Part shown: positions 34,665 through 45,079 of the stretch, in pieces
Numbering within the stretch: position 1 is the stretch's first letter
How the letters are laid out: each line of letters opens with the position of its first letter
From: GCA-2732755 sp965228265
GTDB lineage: Bacteria > Planctomycetota > Phycisphaerae > Phycisphaerales > UBA1924
Direction: 5' to 3'
NCBI GenBank assembly: GCA_965228265.1
Contig: OZ245804.1
Span: 372,001 to 436,000, forward strand
DNA length: 64,000 nt
Notes under the pieces: generated by a model
Database searches by the model: none
Seen by the model: the letters and a program-made list of their open reading frames with translations, nothing else
What the model was told of the DNA's origin: nothing
Made by a program: the position numbers and the translations under genes

Positions 34665-35966
34665 ATGCACACGAATCAACGCCCCCCGCGTTCTGCGGTC
34701 GCGCACCACTGGCGACTCGACCCGGACCTCGTCTTCCTGAACCACGGCTCGTTCGGCGCGTGCCCCACACCCGTCGTCGAGGCCCAGCAGCAGATGCGAG
34801 ACCGCATCGAGCGCGAGCCGGTCAGCTTCTTCTGTGACAAACTCTTCCACCAGACCGACCGATCGCGCAAGGCCATCGCCTCGCTGACCGGCGGCCGACC
34901 CGAGGACTACGTCTTCCTCGCCAACGCGACGCAATCGGTCGCCACCGTGCTCGACAACGCGCTCATGGGCGTGGGCCTGCCGGAAGGCAAACCCCTCGGC
35001 CCGGGCGATGAGATCCTGATCAACAGCCACGAGTACCCCGCGTGCCAGAACATCATCCGGCGTGCCGCGGCTCGCGCGGGCGCAAAGGTCGTCACGGCCG
35101 AGCTGCCCTGGCTCGACGAGCCGACGCCCGTCACCGCGGATCGGCTCTTCGAGATCATGATGTCGGGCGTCACCGATCGCACGAGGTTCTGCATGATGAG
35201 CCTGATCACCAGCCCCACGGGCATGATCATGCCCGTGTCACGCCTGGTGCACGCCCTGCGCGCTCGCGGCGTGGCGACGCTCGTCGACGCGGCCCACGGC
35301 CCGGGCGCGATCGAGATGGACGTTACCAAACTCGGCGCCGACTTCATCACCTCCAACTGCCACAAATGGCTCTGCTCACCCAAAGGCTCGGCGTTCCTGT
35401 ATGTCCGCCCCGAGCACCAGCAGGGCTTCCGCCCGATGGCCCTTTCCAATTACGCCAACGCTCCCGAGGGCACGAAGAACCGCAGCAAGTTCAACCTCGA
35501 GTTCGATTACGTCGGCACCGACGACCCGACCGCGAGGCTCGCCATCGCCGACGCCGTGGAACGTGTCCCAGAGTGCGCCGAACGCACATGGAGCGAGATC
35601 ATCGCCCACAACCGTGACCTGGTGATGCGCGGGCGGGATGTGCTGCTTGAGCGACTGGGCATGGCCGCGCCGGCATCGGACGAACTCATCGGCCCGCTGG
35701 CGGTCGTGCCCCTGCCCGATACCCCGCCCGAGCGGCGCCAGACCATCGCCGATCGCCCGACACTCTACTCCAACGCGCTCCAGGACAACCTCGTCACGAA
35801 CCACGGCGTGCAGGTGCCCGTCTGGGTGCCGAGCGCCTACCTCGGCCAGCCATTCGACGGCAAACGCTACATCCGTCTGAGCGCGCAGGTCTACAACACG
35901 CTCGCGCAGTACGAGTATCTCGCCGACGCACTTCTTCAAGAGCTTGAGGCAGAGTCGAGGCTCTAG
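34665..35966 (+). CDS. class V aminotransferase-fold PLP enzyme (isopenicillin N epimerase-like)
   Basis: 433 residues from the ATG at 34665. The PLP lysine lies in FITSNCHKWLCSPKGSAFLYV, and the cofactor aspartate and following histidine in TLVDAAHGPGAIEMDV. The N-terminus LDPDLVFLNHGSFGACPTPVVEAQQ is the hallmark of the CefD/isopenicillin N epimerase-like group. Members act as epimerases, cysteine desulfurase-like lyases or ergothioneine-type C-S lyases; the natural substrate here is not evident. No beta-lactam genes are nearby. The ribosome site is not visible because a decayed repeat lies just upstream. Confidence 0.9.
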   Translation: MHTNQRPPRSAVAHHWRLDPDLVFLNHGSFGACPTPVVEAQQQMRDRIEREPVSFFCDKLFHQTDRSRKAIASLTGGRPEDYVFLANATQSVATVLDNALMGVGLPEGKPLGPGDEILINSHEYPACQNIIRRAAARAGAKVVTAELPWLDEPTPVTADRLFEIMMSGVTDRTRFCMMSLITSPTGMIMPVSRLVHALRARGVATLVDAAHGPGAIEMDVTKLGADFITSNCHKWLCSPKGSAFLYVRPEHQQGFRPMALSNYANAPEGTKNRSKFNLEFDYVGTDDPTARLAIADAVERVPECAERTWSEIIAHNRDLVMRGRDVLLERLGMAAPASDELIGPLAVVPLPDTPPERRQTIADRPTLYSNALQDNLVTNHGVQVPVWVPSAYLGQPFDGKRYIRLSAQVYNTLAQYEYLADALLQELEAESRL

Positions 35967-35981
35967 CCCGCAGCGGAATCG

Positions 35982-36060
35982 CCAGATCGCAAATGACCAG
36001 AATGCAAAATGAAATGCATCCGAACCTGGCCCAATGATTCTCTGGCTCTCTGCGATCTGG
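35982..36060. repeat. 10-bp inverted repeat at convergent junction
   Basis: CCAGATCGCA (35982-35991) and TGCGATCTGG (36051-36060) are exact complements 59 bp apart; TTTT follows. Internal GACCAGA/TCTGG adds partial pairing. It occupies the junction of the convergent aminotransferase and carboxypeptidase genes and may form a weak terminator for the plus-strand gene. The sequence is less GC-rich than its surroundings. Confidence 0.55.
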
Positions 36061-36068
36061 TTTTCTGA

Positions 36069-37622
36069 TTACTGCTTGATGCCGTACGTCGGGTAGAGCT
36101 TCTGCCGAAGCTGCCTGACCAGCGGCTCGGCCGAGAGCGGCTTGCCCGTGGCTCGCTCGCAGAGTTCTGAGGGCGTGTACCGCCGGCCGTGGATGTGCAC
36201 CCGCGAACGGAACCAACTCAGCAGCGGCGCAAAGTTTCCACTGGCGATCTGGTCGTCCAGATCCGTGTTCTCCTCACGGACCTTCTCCCAGAACTGCGCC
36301 GCGTAGAGATTCCCGAGCGTGTATGTCGGGAAGTAGCCGATCAGCCCGAACGACCAGTGCACGTCCTGCAGGCACCCCTCGCGGTCGCTTGGCACATCGA
36401 GCCCGAGCGACTCCTTGTACGCGGCGTTCCAGGCGTCCGGCAGATCCGCGGTCGAGAGATCCCCCGACAGGAGCGCCCGCTCGAGCTCGAATCGGATCAT
36501 GATGTGCAGGTTGTACGTGCCCTCGTCGGCCTCGACGCGGATGAACGACGGGGCAGCCGTGTTCACCGCGCGGGTGATCGACTCGGGCGTCTGATCGCCC
36601 ATCACCTGACCCAGATGCTTCTGCGCGTGCGGCAGCGCCCACGTCCAGAACGACAGGCTCCGCCCCACCGCGTTCTCCCAGAGTCGGCTCTGGCTTTCAT
36701 GAATCCCCAGACTCACGGCTTCGCCGCAGGGCAGACCGAACTGGCTCTCGACGTGCCCCTGCCCGTGCGATTCACCCAGCGGCAGGCCCTGCTCGTACAG
36801 CCCGTGCCCCATCTCGTGCATGATGCCGTAGAGCGAATCGGTCCAGCTCGCCTCGCGGTAGCGCGTGGTCATCCGCGTGTCACCCGGCGCGACGCCCTCG
36901 CAGAAGGGGTGCGTCGTGATGTCGAGTCGCCCCCGCTCGAACGAGAAGCCGCAGGACTCTGCGACGAACCGCCCGAATGCCTCCTGCTTGGCCGGCGCGA
37001 CGGGGCGCCCCAGCACCTCCGTGCTCGGCGGCTTGCCGTTCTCCGCGATCGTGCGCACGAGGTCGGAGATCTGCTTGCGCAGCGGCGTAAAGACCTCCTC
37101 GATCTCGCTCGCCTTCACGCCCGGCTCGTACACGTCGATCAACGCGTCGTACAGCTCGCCCGAGCCGTCGGAGAGACACCGCGCTTTCTCGCGGCTCAGC
37201 TCGAGGACCTTGTCGAGAAAGGGGCGGAAAGCCGCGAAATTCGCGTCCGCCCGGGCGGACTTCCACGCGTGCTGGGCGCGGCTGGTCGCCTCGGTCAGCT
37301 CCGACACGAGCGTGCTGGGCAGCTTGGTTTTCTTGTCGTAGTCGCGGCGCATCTCGCGGATGTTGGCCGCCTCGCACGTGTCGCCCTCGTTCAGACGGTC
37401 GTCGGCCTCGCACGCCGCGATCAGATCGCCGAGCTCCTTGGACGTGCACATCTCGTGGTGCATGCGCGCGATGAGTGAGAGCTGCCCCGCGCGGGCATCG
37501 GCGCCGCCGGCGGGCATGTATGTCTCCTGATCCCAACCCAGGACGGCGCTGACCGAATGCATGTGGGCGGCCTCGCGGGCCTTCTGGACAAGGTTGACGT
37601 AGTGCGCGGGATGATCGGGCAT
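36069..37622 (-). CDS. M32-family metallocarboxypeptidase
   Basis: 517 residues from the ATG at 37622 (MPDHPAHYVNLVQKARE). The zinc motif is IMHEMGHGLYEQGL (HExxH), with a downstream glutamate in HESQSRLWENAVGRS (M32 signature HESQSRxxExxxGRS). DTRMTTRYREASWTDSLYG and GYFPTYTLGNLYAAQFW are also diagnostic (the family's HPF and GxxxTYxLGNL blocks). The enzyme removes C-terminal residues, broad specificity except proline. The reading frame is open for a further 110 codons upstream, but those have no family match. It lies downstream of the cyclase-repeat gene. Confidence 0.96.
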   Translation of the reverse strand: MPDHPAHYVNLVQKAREAAHMHSVSAVLGWDQETYMPAGGADARAGQLSLIARMHHEMCTSKELGDLIAACEADDRLNEGDTCEAANIREMRRDYDKKTKLPSTLVSELTEATSRAQHAWKSARADANFAAFRPFLDKVLELSREKARCLSDGSGELYDALIDVYEPGVKASEIEEVFTPLRKQISDLVRTIAENGKPPSTEVLGRPVAPAKQEAFGRFVAESCGFSFERGRLDITTHPFCEGVAPGDTRMTTRYREASWTDSLYGIMHEMGHGLYEQGLPLGESHGQGHVESQFGLPCGEAVSLGIHESQSRLWENAVGRSLSFWTWALPHAQKHLGQVMGDQTPESITRAVNTAAPSFIRVEADEGTYNLHIMIRFELERALLSGDLSTADLPDAWNAAYKESLGLDVPSDREGCLQDVHWSFGLIGYFPTYTLGNLYAAQFWEKVREENTDLDDQIASGNFAPLLSWFRSRVHIHGRRYTPSELCERATGKPLSAEPLVRQLRQKLYPTYGIKQ

Positions 37623-37642
37623 GCTGTGGAACTCCGAAAGAT

Positions 37643-38836
37643 TCAGCGGGTTTCGAGGTGTTCGCGCGCCTGCTGGAGCGCGATGAGGCTGTACGCGGTG
37701 ATCAGGACAGGGTTGTCTTCCATCCAGCGGTCGTCGACAACGCGGAACGAGCCGTCGGCCTGCTGGAGGCTCTCGAGCGTATCGACCAGGTCCAAGGCCC
37801 AGTCGCGCCGGAGCATCATGTCTTCCTTCTGAACGTTGACGGTCCGCTCGCCCCAGGTGTTGAGGGCACGCCCGAACACCATGAGGTAGTAGTAGTACCC
37901 GTCCATCCCAACGCCGGGGTTCTCTTCGAGTGTGTAGTTCTGCGCGAGCCACTTGCGGGCAGCGAGCACACGCGGGTCAGAACGCGTGAGCCCCGCGTAC
38001 GCGAAGCTCTTGAAGCCCGCGTAGGTCATCGAGCCGTACGCCCGGAGCCGGCTGGCGGTCGTGCCGTCGGAAAGCGTTTCCTCGATCATCGGGCCCTTGG
38101 ATTCACCGATGTCGGTCTCGTCGCCCGAGGGGCCGACGGAATAGATGAACCCGCCCTGGGTCGAGCCCTCGGCATACGGCATCGAGTTGGTTGCGCCGTT
38201 CATCTGCGTGCGCTCAAGAAACACGAGCGCCCGCTGCACCGCGGGGTCATCGCCCGGCACGCCCGCGTCCTGCAGCGCCTGGAGCCAGAAGTTGAGGTTC
38301 GAGTTGTCGGGCCTGCTGTGGCTGCCGTAACCCACCCCGCCGTAGAACGGGTGCGTGCGCGCCACGGGCTGGGCCTCATCCGAGAGCGCGCCCTCGATCG
38401 TCTGATCGGCGCCCCACTGGAGCTGGCGCAGGAACTTCACCGCGGGCTCGACACTCTCCTCTGCTGCGGGCAGCTCCTCGCGCGCCAGCGTGAGCGCCGA
38501 GAGGCAGATCGCGGTGTTGTAGCTGGCCAGCACGCGGTCGTAGATCCCGCCGTCGGGCTGACGGAAGGTGAGGATGTACCCGATGCCCTCGGAGACGTCG
38601 GTGTCCCCCGCGTTGATGTCCGGGTCCATGAGCATGCCGGTGATCACCAGCCCGGTGACCGCAGGGAAGCTCGGCCCCTCCTCGCGCACGCTCCAACCGC
38701 CCGAGTCGTGCTGCTGCGTGCGCAGATACTCGATCGCGCGATCGGCGATCGCCTTGGCGCGGGCTTCGAGTTCATCTTGGGCGGCTGCGGTCATGGTGAG
38801 CACTGAGGTCAAAACAATCGCTGCGAGCTTCTTCAT
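37643..38836 (-). CDS. secreted prenyltransferase/squalene-cyclase-repeat protein
   Basis: 397 residues with a signal peptide (MKKLAAIVLTSVLTMTAAAQ). Repeats of the terpene-cyclase/prenyltransferase alpha-alpha toroid are seen: YLRTQQHDSGGW, ILTFRQPDGGIYD, FWLQALQDAG, and TLESLQQADGSFRVVDDRWMEDNPVLITAYSLIALQQA. There is no catalytic DXDD motif of squalene-hopene cyclases, and a secreted location does not suit a cyclase. It is probably a structural or binding protein of the kind planctomycetes have in many copies. Its ATG overlaps the rsmE stop by 4 bp. Confidence 0.8.
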   Translation of the reverse strand: MKKLAAIVLTSVLTMTAAAQDELEARAKAIADRAIEYLRTQQHDSGGWSVREEGPSFPAVTGLVITGMLMDPDINAGDTDVSEGIGYILTFRQPDGGIYDRVLASYNTAICLSALTLAREELPAAEESVEPAVKFLRQLQWGADQTIEGALSDEAQPVARTHPFYGGVGYGSHSRPDNSNLNFWLQALQDAGVPGDDPAVQRALVFLERTQMNGATNSMPYAEGSTQGGFIYSVGPSGDETDIGESKGPMIEETLSDGTTASRLRAYGSMTYAGFKSFAYAGLTRSDPRVLAARKWLAQNYTLEENPGVGMDGYYYYLMVFGRALNTWGERTVNVQKEDMMLRRDWALDLVDTLESLQQADGSFRVVDDRWMEDNPVLITAYSLIALQQAREHLETR

Positions 38837-39591
38837 TCGGATGCCTCCTCGCCCGGTATACCCGGGGGCGGGCCCTGACGCTGCTCCAGATCCATGATGA
38901 TCGCGCAAGCCGCGGCGGCTGCCGTCTCCACACGCATCACGTGCGACCCGAACCGGGTGATCCGCGCCCCGCTGCGGCGCAAAAGCTCGAGCTCCGCGCT
39001 CGTCCAGCCCCCCTCGGGACCGACCGCCAGTGTCAAACGCTGCACACGCATCGGCTGGTACGGCTCGCCCGACTGATCCGCCACCACGATCGGACCCGGC
39101 GCATCGAGCAGCTCCTTGAACTGCAGCGCCCGTTCGATCCGCATGAGCCACGCCCGGCCGCACTGCTTGGCGGACTCTTCGCATATGCGTTCGAGCCGAC
39201 CCAGCTTGCCCTCGCGCGGGTTTACGACCGACCGCTCGGACCGCAGCGGGCCCCAACTCGTCGCACCGATCTGGCCCAGCTGATCGACCATCTCCTCGAG
39301 CCTCGGGCCCTTGGGGACCGCCGAGCGGACGTCGATCTGGGGGTAAACAGGCGGAGCACGCCGGACGGCTTCGATCCGTACATCGATCGCCCAACCGTCT
39401 TTCTTACCCAGTTTCTCAGCCCCCACCATCGAGGCCTCGGCGATAAGCCCCGAACCGGTCAGGAGCTCGAGCCGCTCGCCCGGCTCCAGTCTTTTGACCT
39501 TCACAGCATGACGCGCCTCATCGCCCGTGATGCGGACGCATTCGCCCTGCTGGAGGGGTTCACCCGAGTTGGCCAGGGAAATTCGGTGCAT
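38833..39591 (-). CDS. rsmE: 16S rRNA (uracil(1498)-N(3))-methyltransferase
   Basis: 252 residues from the ATG at 39591 (MHRISLANS), the usual kind of start for this family; a TTG at 39633 would add 14 residues. RsmE methylates U1498 of 16S rRNA. The SPOUT trefoil-knot signatures are LTLAVGPEGGWTSAELELL and ITRFGSHVMRVETAAAAACAIIM. The N-terminal PUA-like part has ITGDEARHAVKVKRLEPGERL, and the middle has IGATSWGPLRSERSVVNPREGKLGRLERICEESAKQCGR. Divergent from the acidic anchored protein. Confidence 0.96.
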   Translation of the reverse strand: MHRISLANSGEPLQQGECVRITGDEARHAVKVKRLEPGERLELLTGSGLIAEASMVGAEKLGKKDGWAIDVRIEAVRRAPPVYPQIDVRSAVPKGPRLEEMVDQLGQIGATSWGPLRSERSVVNPREGKLGRLERICEESAKQCGRAWLMRIERALQFKELLDAPGPIVVADQSGEPYQPMRVQRLTLAVGPEGGWTSAELELLRRSGARITRFGSHVMRVETAAAAACAIIMDLEQRQGPPPGIPGEEASE

Positions 39592-39690
39592 ACCGGAACA
39601 GGCTAGCTCCGGAATATCGGAGAAGAGGTCCAATATCCCTTGAGTAAGGCCTTCGGCTCGTCGATCATGGGCGCGAGGCTCTCCGCGACC

Positions 39691-40896
39691 ATGCCCAATC
39701 AGAAACAGAACAATCCGGAGATCGATATCGATCAGCAGATCGACAAGCTTGTCGCTGGCATGACCGAGGCGACCGAGCAGCTCGAGCGCGAGATCGAACA
39801 GGCCAACCAGCCCGACGAAGACTTCGAGACCGAGGCGCTGATCTCCTCCGCGGTGCAGACGGAAGAAGCCGAAGAAACAGACCCCACAGCTGAAAGCGAA
39901 GCCGAGGCGGAAACCGAGCAGGCTTCGGAGCCGGAACCCGAAGCCTTGGAAACTCCGGAACCCGAGTCGGCATCGGAGCCCGAACCGGAACCCGAGCCAG
40001 TCGCCGAGCCATCGATGCTCGATGCGCAGATCGATGAGATGCTCGAGGACGCAGCAGCCTCTGTTGAGCAGGCGCCGCCATCGAAGTCGACCGTCGACGC
40101 AGTGGACGAGGAACTCGCGGAGCTGGCCGACGAGATGCTCGATGGCGATTTCGACGACGCGGACACCGTGCTCGCCGCGGGCATCGAACAGCCAGCCGCC
40201 GCACCCAAAGACCCGGACGAGAATGCCGTCGCGCCCGCGCCGCCCGAGAACGTCGAGCCCGCCAAGCCAGAACCCGAGTCAGCCGGCGACGCCGAAGTTG
40301 CTGCGGACGACCTGCTAGACGGCGACTTCGATGATGCTGATGAAGTAATCGCGCAGGGCGAGCCCGAGCCGCCGAAGGCCGAGGCCAAACCCGAGCCCAA
40401 ACCCGAGCCTGAGCCATCGGCAGAGGTGGTCACGCCCGAGCCGGCGCCGAGCACCAAATCCGAACCCAAGGCCTCAGCACCCGAGTCTGCGCCCGAAGCC
40501 AAAGCCGAGCCCAAGCCCGAGCCCGAACCCGAGGCCGTTGAAACTGTCGAGCCAGCGCCCGATCGCGCGGCTCGTCACAAGAAGCGCAAGGGGAGCATCA
40601 AGCGCGAGACCGAGGGCATGCCGCGCTGGCGCGTGATCGCCGAGGAAACCCGCGACCGCGTGGGCGAAGCGGTGTACATCGTCGCCGACAAGCTCACCAG
40701 GCCGCTGGACTCGCGTCCCGAGATGCTCAAGGGGCTGACGGGCTGGCTGGCTGCCGTCACACTCTTCAACGCGGCCGCGGTATGGGTGTTCCTGCTCATC
40801 GCGCGCGGACCCGCACCGGGCACATCCGACGAGCCCTCGCTCGACCTGGTCGGTCAGCAGACCAACGCGGCTACGCAGAGCGAAGAGATCGACTGA
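39691..40896 (+). CDS. Glu/Pro-rich protein with duplicated acidic motif and C-terminal membrane anchor
   Basis: 401 residues from the ATG at 39691; an ATG at 39667 or a TTG at 39640 is possible, and no start has a clear ribosome site. The first 45 residues form an amphipathic helix (IDIDQQIDKLVAGMTEATEQLEREI). Then about 280 residues of Glu/Pro/Ala-rich sequence contain two copies of an LDGDFDDAD motif (near 40138 and 40315). A basic patch (RHKKRKGSIKR) precedes a helical segment and one membrane helix at about 351-373 (WLAAVTLFNAAAVWVFLLIA). It looks like a tail-anchored cytoplasmic protein. No known family was recognised. Confidence 0.65.
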   Translation: MPNQKQNNPEIDIDQQIDKLVAGMTEATEQLEREIEQANQPDEDFETEALISSAVQTEEAEETDPTAESEAEAETEQASEPEPEALETPEPESASEPEPEPEPVAEPSMLDAQIDEMLEDAAASVEQAPPSKSTVDAVDEELAELADEMLDGDFDDADTVLAAGIEQPAAAPKDPDENAVAPAPPENVEPAKPEPESAGDAEVAADDLLDGDFDDADEVIAQGEPEPPKAEAKPEPKPEPEPSAEVVTPEPAPSTKSEPKASAPESAPEAKAEPKPEPEPEAVETVEPAPDRAARHKKRKGSIKRETEGMPRWRVIAEETRDRVGEAVYIVADKLTRPLDSRPEMLKGLTGWLAAVTLFNAAAVWVFLLIARGPAPGTSDEPSLDLVGQQTNAATQSEEID

Positions 40897-40927
40897 TCCC
40901 GCGCCGAGTGTCAACGAGTCACGCCCG

Positions 40928-42094
40928 TCAACTGCCCTTCTTGAGTTCCTCGGCTTCTTTCCGGGCCTTCTCCTCGGCCTCGCGCGCCCGGCGCTCGGCG
41001 AGTGACTGGGCGATCGAAGCGCGCCACTGCTCGTCGACGGCTGCGAACGACTCACCGAGCGCGTGCTCGCTCGCCTCATCGAGTGTCATGCCGTGCATGA
41101 GCGATTCCATCATCTCCCGCCGCGCGTCGACGCCGAACGTCTCGTCGATGTAGCCCACCATGTGCCGACCCTGCGTGTAGACCTGGCTGTAGTGCGCCGG
41201 ATCGACCGTATAGAAATCGGTAAGGTCTTCCCAATCGCGCAGCTCGCCCGTGTCGAGCCAGTGCTCGACCGCGAACTGCGATCGCCCGCGGTTGGGCGTA
41301 AAGCCCTGGGCCGCGAACTCGGCGATGCCCTCGTGCACCCACCACGGCACCGCGTGCGCCCGCTCGACCGCCACCTCGGGCTCGGGCACCGCGAACATCA
41401 TCGCGTGCGCGTACTCGTGACCGACCACCGCCTTGAGATGCCCGCGCGAGAAGCTGCGCCCGACGAGCTTGATCGACTCCATCGGCTCGTTCCACCCGCC
41501 CAGCGGCTCGATGTACGCGGGGAAGATCGAATACTGCAGCTCGGGCATCGAGGTGTACATCTTGATGACCTGCGGGTGATCGAGCTCGCGGGCGAAGCCT
41601 TCCTCGATTGATTTTTTGATGTCGGGCCAGATCTCGAGCGCACGGTCGGCGGAGTCTTCAAGCCCCGCGACGTAGAGAATGCGCACGCCGTCGCCGTCCT
41701 TCTCCTCCCAGTCCCGGTCGGCGTAGTACCACGTGCCATCCTCGTTGACGAACCGCACAGGCAGGTCGATCACGCGGTTAGCGCCGGTCCAGTTCTCCGT
41801 GTTCCACGTGATACGCAGATCGGCGAACGCCTCGTCGCCCTCCCGCACGGGCTCGCTCATGAGCTCGTAGATCAGCACGTCGGGCGCGATCCGCTCAATG
41901 TCCTTGGCCCACGCCCAGTGCTCCTGATAGAGCGTCGGCTCGCCCTGCCAGATGTATTCGAGGTACCCGTCCATGTCCGCGGCCAGCGCCGAGGCGGCCA
42001 TGCCGGAGAGGGTGGATTCGAGATCCTCGCGGAGCGAGGGCTCGGCGAGGGAGATGGAGCCGGAGAGGACGAGGGCGGTGAGGGTTGTGATCAT
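40928..42094 (-). CDS. secreted gluzincin-type metallopeptidase (peptidase MA-like)
   Basis: 388 residues from the ATG at 42094, which starts a signal peptide (MITTLTALVLSGSISLAEP). The zinc motif is VVGHEYAHAMMF (HExxH), and the third ligand glutamate fits WWVHEGIAEFAAQGF (E in HEGIAEF), 25-30 residues later, as in gluzincins such as the peptidase MA group. The N-terminal region (about 20-160) resembles an NTF2-like fold (LAADMDGYLEYIWQGEPTLYQEH). The C-terminus is a charged helix rich in Arg, Ala and Glu. It probably acts outside the cytoplasm; the substrate is unknown. Confidence 0.8.
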   Translation of the reverse strand: MITTLTALVLSGSISLAEPSLREDLESTLSGMAASALAADMDGYLEYIWQGEPTLYQEHWAWAKDIERIAPDVLIYELMSEPVREGDEAFADLRITWNTENWTGANRVIDLPVRFVNEDGTWYYADRDWEEKDGDGVRILYVAGLEDSADRALEIWPDIKKSIEEGFARELDHPQVIKMYTSMPELQYSIFPAYIEPLGGWNEPMESIKLVGRSFSRGHLKAVVGHEYAHAMMFAVPEPEVAVERAHAVPWWVHEGIAEFAAQGFTPNRGRSQFAVEHWLDTGELRDWEDLTDFYTVDPAHYSQVYTQGRHMVGYIDETFGVDARREMMESLMHGMTLDEASEHALGESFAAVDEQWRASIAQSLAERRAREAEEKARKEAEELKKGS

Positions 42095-42186
42095 GCCGCG
42101 AGTGTACTTCCTACCTAGTTCTTTGACACCGAGCATAGTTAAAAATCGACAGCAGTAAACCACAAATTACTCAACTGCGAGTCGGA

Positions 42187-42192
42187 TATAAT
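42187..42192 (+). promoter_or_regulatory. consensus -10 box placed for a leaderless mRNA
   Basis: A perfect TATAAT ends 9 bp before the ATG at 42202. Transcription from it would start at or within a few bases of the ATG, so the message would have almost no leader. No Shine-Dalgarno sequence is present between them, and no convincing -35 box at standard spacing was found. The surrounding bases are AT-rich, so a chance match is possible. Confidence 0.45.
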
Positions 42193-42201
42193 TTTTGCAT
42201 T

Positions 42202-43542
42202 ATGGGATCCCGTATTTCGCTACAAGTTGACGAGATAAGCCTCGATTTCGGCAAGAATGCATTTTGGACAAACCATGCACAACTATTTCAGCCACACAAC
42301 TATCTACCAACTTCGCATAACGAGGACATCTACGAAGAACCACCAGACGAATCCGAACCCCCAACAGGCAAGTACGTACGCACACTCGGGCAAACGATTG
42401 GCCGACTTGACCTTCTTGGCTACTCAGAAGACGCCTGCCGTAGCTATGTAAAAGAAAACGTAGAACACGTTATCGACGACACACTTGCCGCAAACGGAGA
42501 TTACGATGACGCATGGGTTCCCTTAGAACCAGACTGGGTACTATCTGCTTTATCACATGTTAATTTGGATCTGATTAAACAAGCACAACAGGACTATATC
42601 GAACACACTTCGCACTACACTGACAACCCAAAGTTTGTGCATGATTGGCTTGAACGAATACAGCTTGAATCAAAACTAACTAACATACCAACCAATCGCT
42701 TTAGTGATGTACTTAGCTTTTTGCACTTGTCTTTTGATTTTCCGAACAAACATCCGGATGAGCTATGCCACCCGTACGTAGTACTACGACTATTGGGCAC
42801 AAACCCTTCGAATCTTGATCGTCAAGTAAAATGGGATCATTCCGACCTCGTTGCAGGCGAATGGGCTGATCCAAACGATTTCTTGCCGTATCTAGATCCA
42901 ACAAATCAAATACTAGTAGTTACAGAAGGATCCAGCGACGCTTCTGTGTTAAAGAAATCCCTAGAACAGCTACGACCAGATATCGCAGACTTTTTCTACT
43001 TCGTCGACATGACTGAGAACTACCCGTTTACTGGCACAGGAAATCTCTTTCGCTTCACACAAGGCCTCTCAAGCATCAACATCCAAAACAAAACCATAAT
43101 TATATATGATAACGACGCAGAGGGATGTTTTAATTTCAATCGCACAACTGCGATAGAACGACCTCCCCACCTTGGAGTAATTCGACTCCCTTCTCTGACG
43201 GAATTTGCAAATTATCCAACAATTGGCCCGGAAGGCCAAGGTCAATCAGACATCAATGGACGCGCCGTGTCGATTGAATTATTCTTGAAGTCTGCGGATG
43301 ACATCACAGACCCGCCCGTTCGATGGACCAGCTACCACGAGAAGAACGCAACTTATCAAGGCGTGATCGATACAAAAACTGACTTAGTCAAACGTTTCAT
43401 GAATCCCAGATCACACCCCAAAGACTTCCCGAGAATCGAATCGCTACTGAACGAATTGCTCGCCGAAGCTACTCGGATTTCAGTAATCGCTCGCAGATAC
43501 TTGGAACGCGGCAATAGCCACCCCTGGACATTTAGTTCTTGA
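42202..43542 (+). CDS. HEPN/Toprim-type protein, probable defence gene
   Basis: 446 residues. Residues about 236-320 form a TOPRIM domain: catalytic Glu242 in ILVVTEGSSDASVL and the DxD of Asp303/Asp305 in TIIIYDNDAEGCF. The N-terminus (MGSRISLQVDEISLDFGKNAFWTNHAQLFQ) resembles the N-terminal domain of HEPN/Toprim proteins found in bacterial conflict systems; I recognise this by pattern only. A canonical RX4-6H HEPN motif is not visible. The gene is clearly richer in A and T than all its neighbours, with different codon use, which points to recent transfer. It stands alone between a metalloprotease gene and asnS. Nucleic-acid cleavage in phage defence is the likely role. Confidence 0.7.
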   Translation: MGSRISLQVDEISLDFGKNAFWTNHAQLFQPHNYLPTSHNEDIYEEPPDESEPPTGKYVRTLGQTIGRLDLLGYSEDACRSYVKENVEHVIDDTLAANGDYDDAWVPLEPDWVLSALSHVNLDLIKQAQQDYIEHTSHYTDNPKFVHDWLERIQLESKLTNIPTNRFSDVLSFLHLSFDFPNKHPDELCHPYVVLRLLGTNPSNLDRQVKWDHSDLVAGEWADPNDFLPYLDPTNQILVVTEGSSDASVLKKSLEQLRPDIADFFYFVDMTENYPFTGTGNLFRFTQGLSSINIQNKTIIIYDNDAEGCFNFNRTTAIERPPHLGVIRLPSLTEFANYPTIGPEGQGQSDINGRAVSIELFLKSADDITDPPVRWTSYHEKNATYQGVIDTKTDLVKRFMNPRSHPKDFPRIESLLNELLAEATRISVIARRYLERGNSHPWTFSS

Positions 43543-43544
43543 AG

Positions 43545-43557
43545 TGTTATTATAACA
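43545..43557. repeat. short AT palindrome after the HEPN/Toprim gene
   Basis: TGTTAT and ATAACA are exact complements around one T, just after the stop of the AT-rich gene. It is a symmetric 13-bp sequence at a convergent junction with asnS and could be a protein-binding site or a weak terminator element. Confidence 0.4.
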
Positions 43558-43613
43558 ATTAATTGCACACAATACGTTCCTCGCACTCTCTACTCAACGA
43601 AGTATCACACTGC

Positions 43614-45008
<1,395 letters not shown>

Positions 45009-45079
45009 GGCGGACTCCTGCGTGCGGAATGAGGCAATCTACGACTCGGCCGGATCTTAGCAGCCCCCTACGCTTTGCC

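Noticed and set aside
37623..37952. 110-codon extension of the M32 peptidase
   Set aside because: Arg/Pro-rich, overlaps the cyclase-repeat gene in another frame; family N-terminus starts at 37622.
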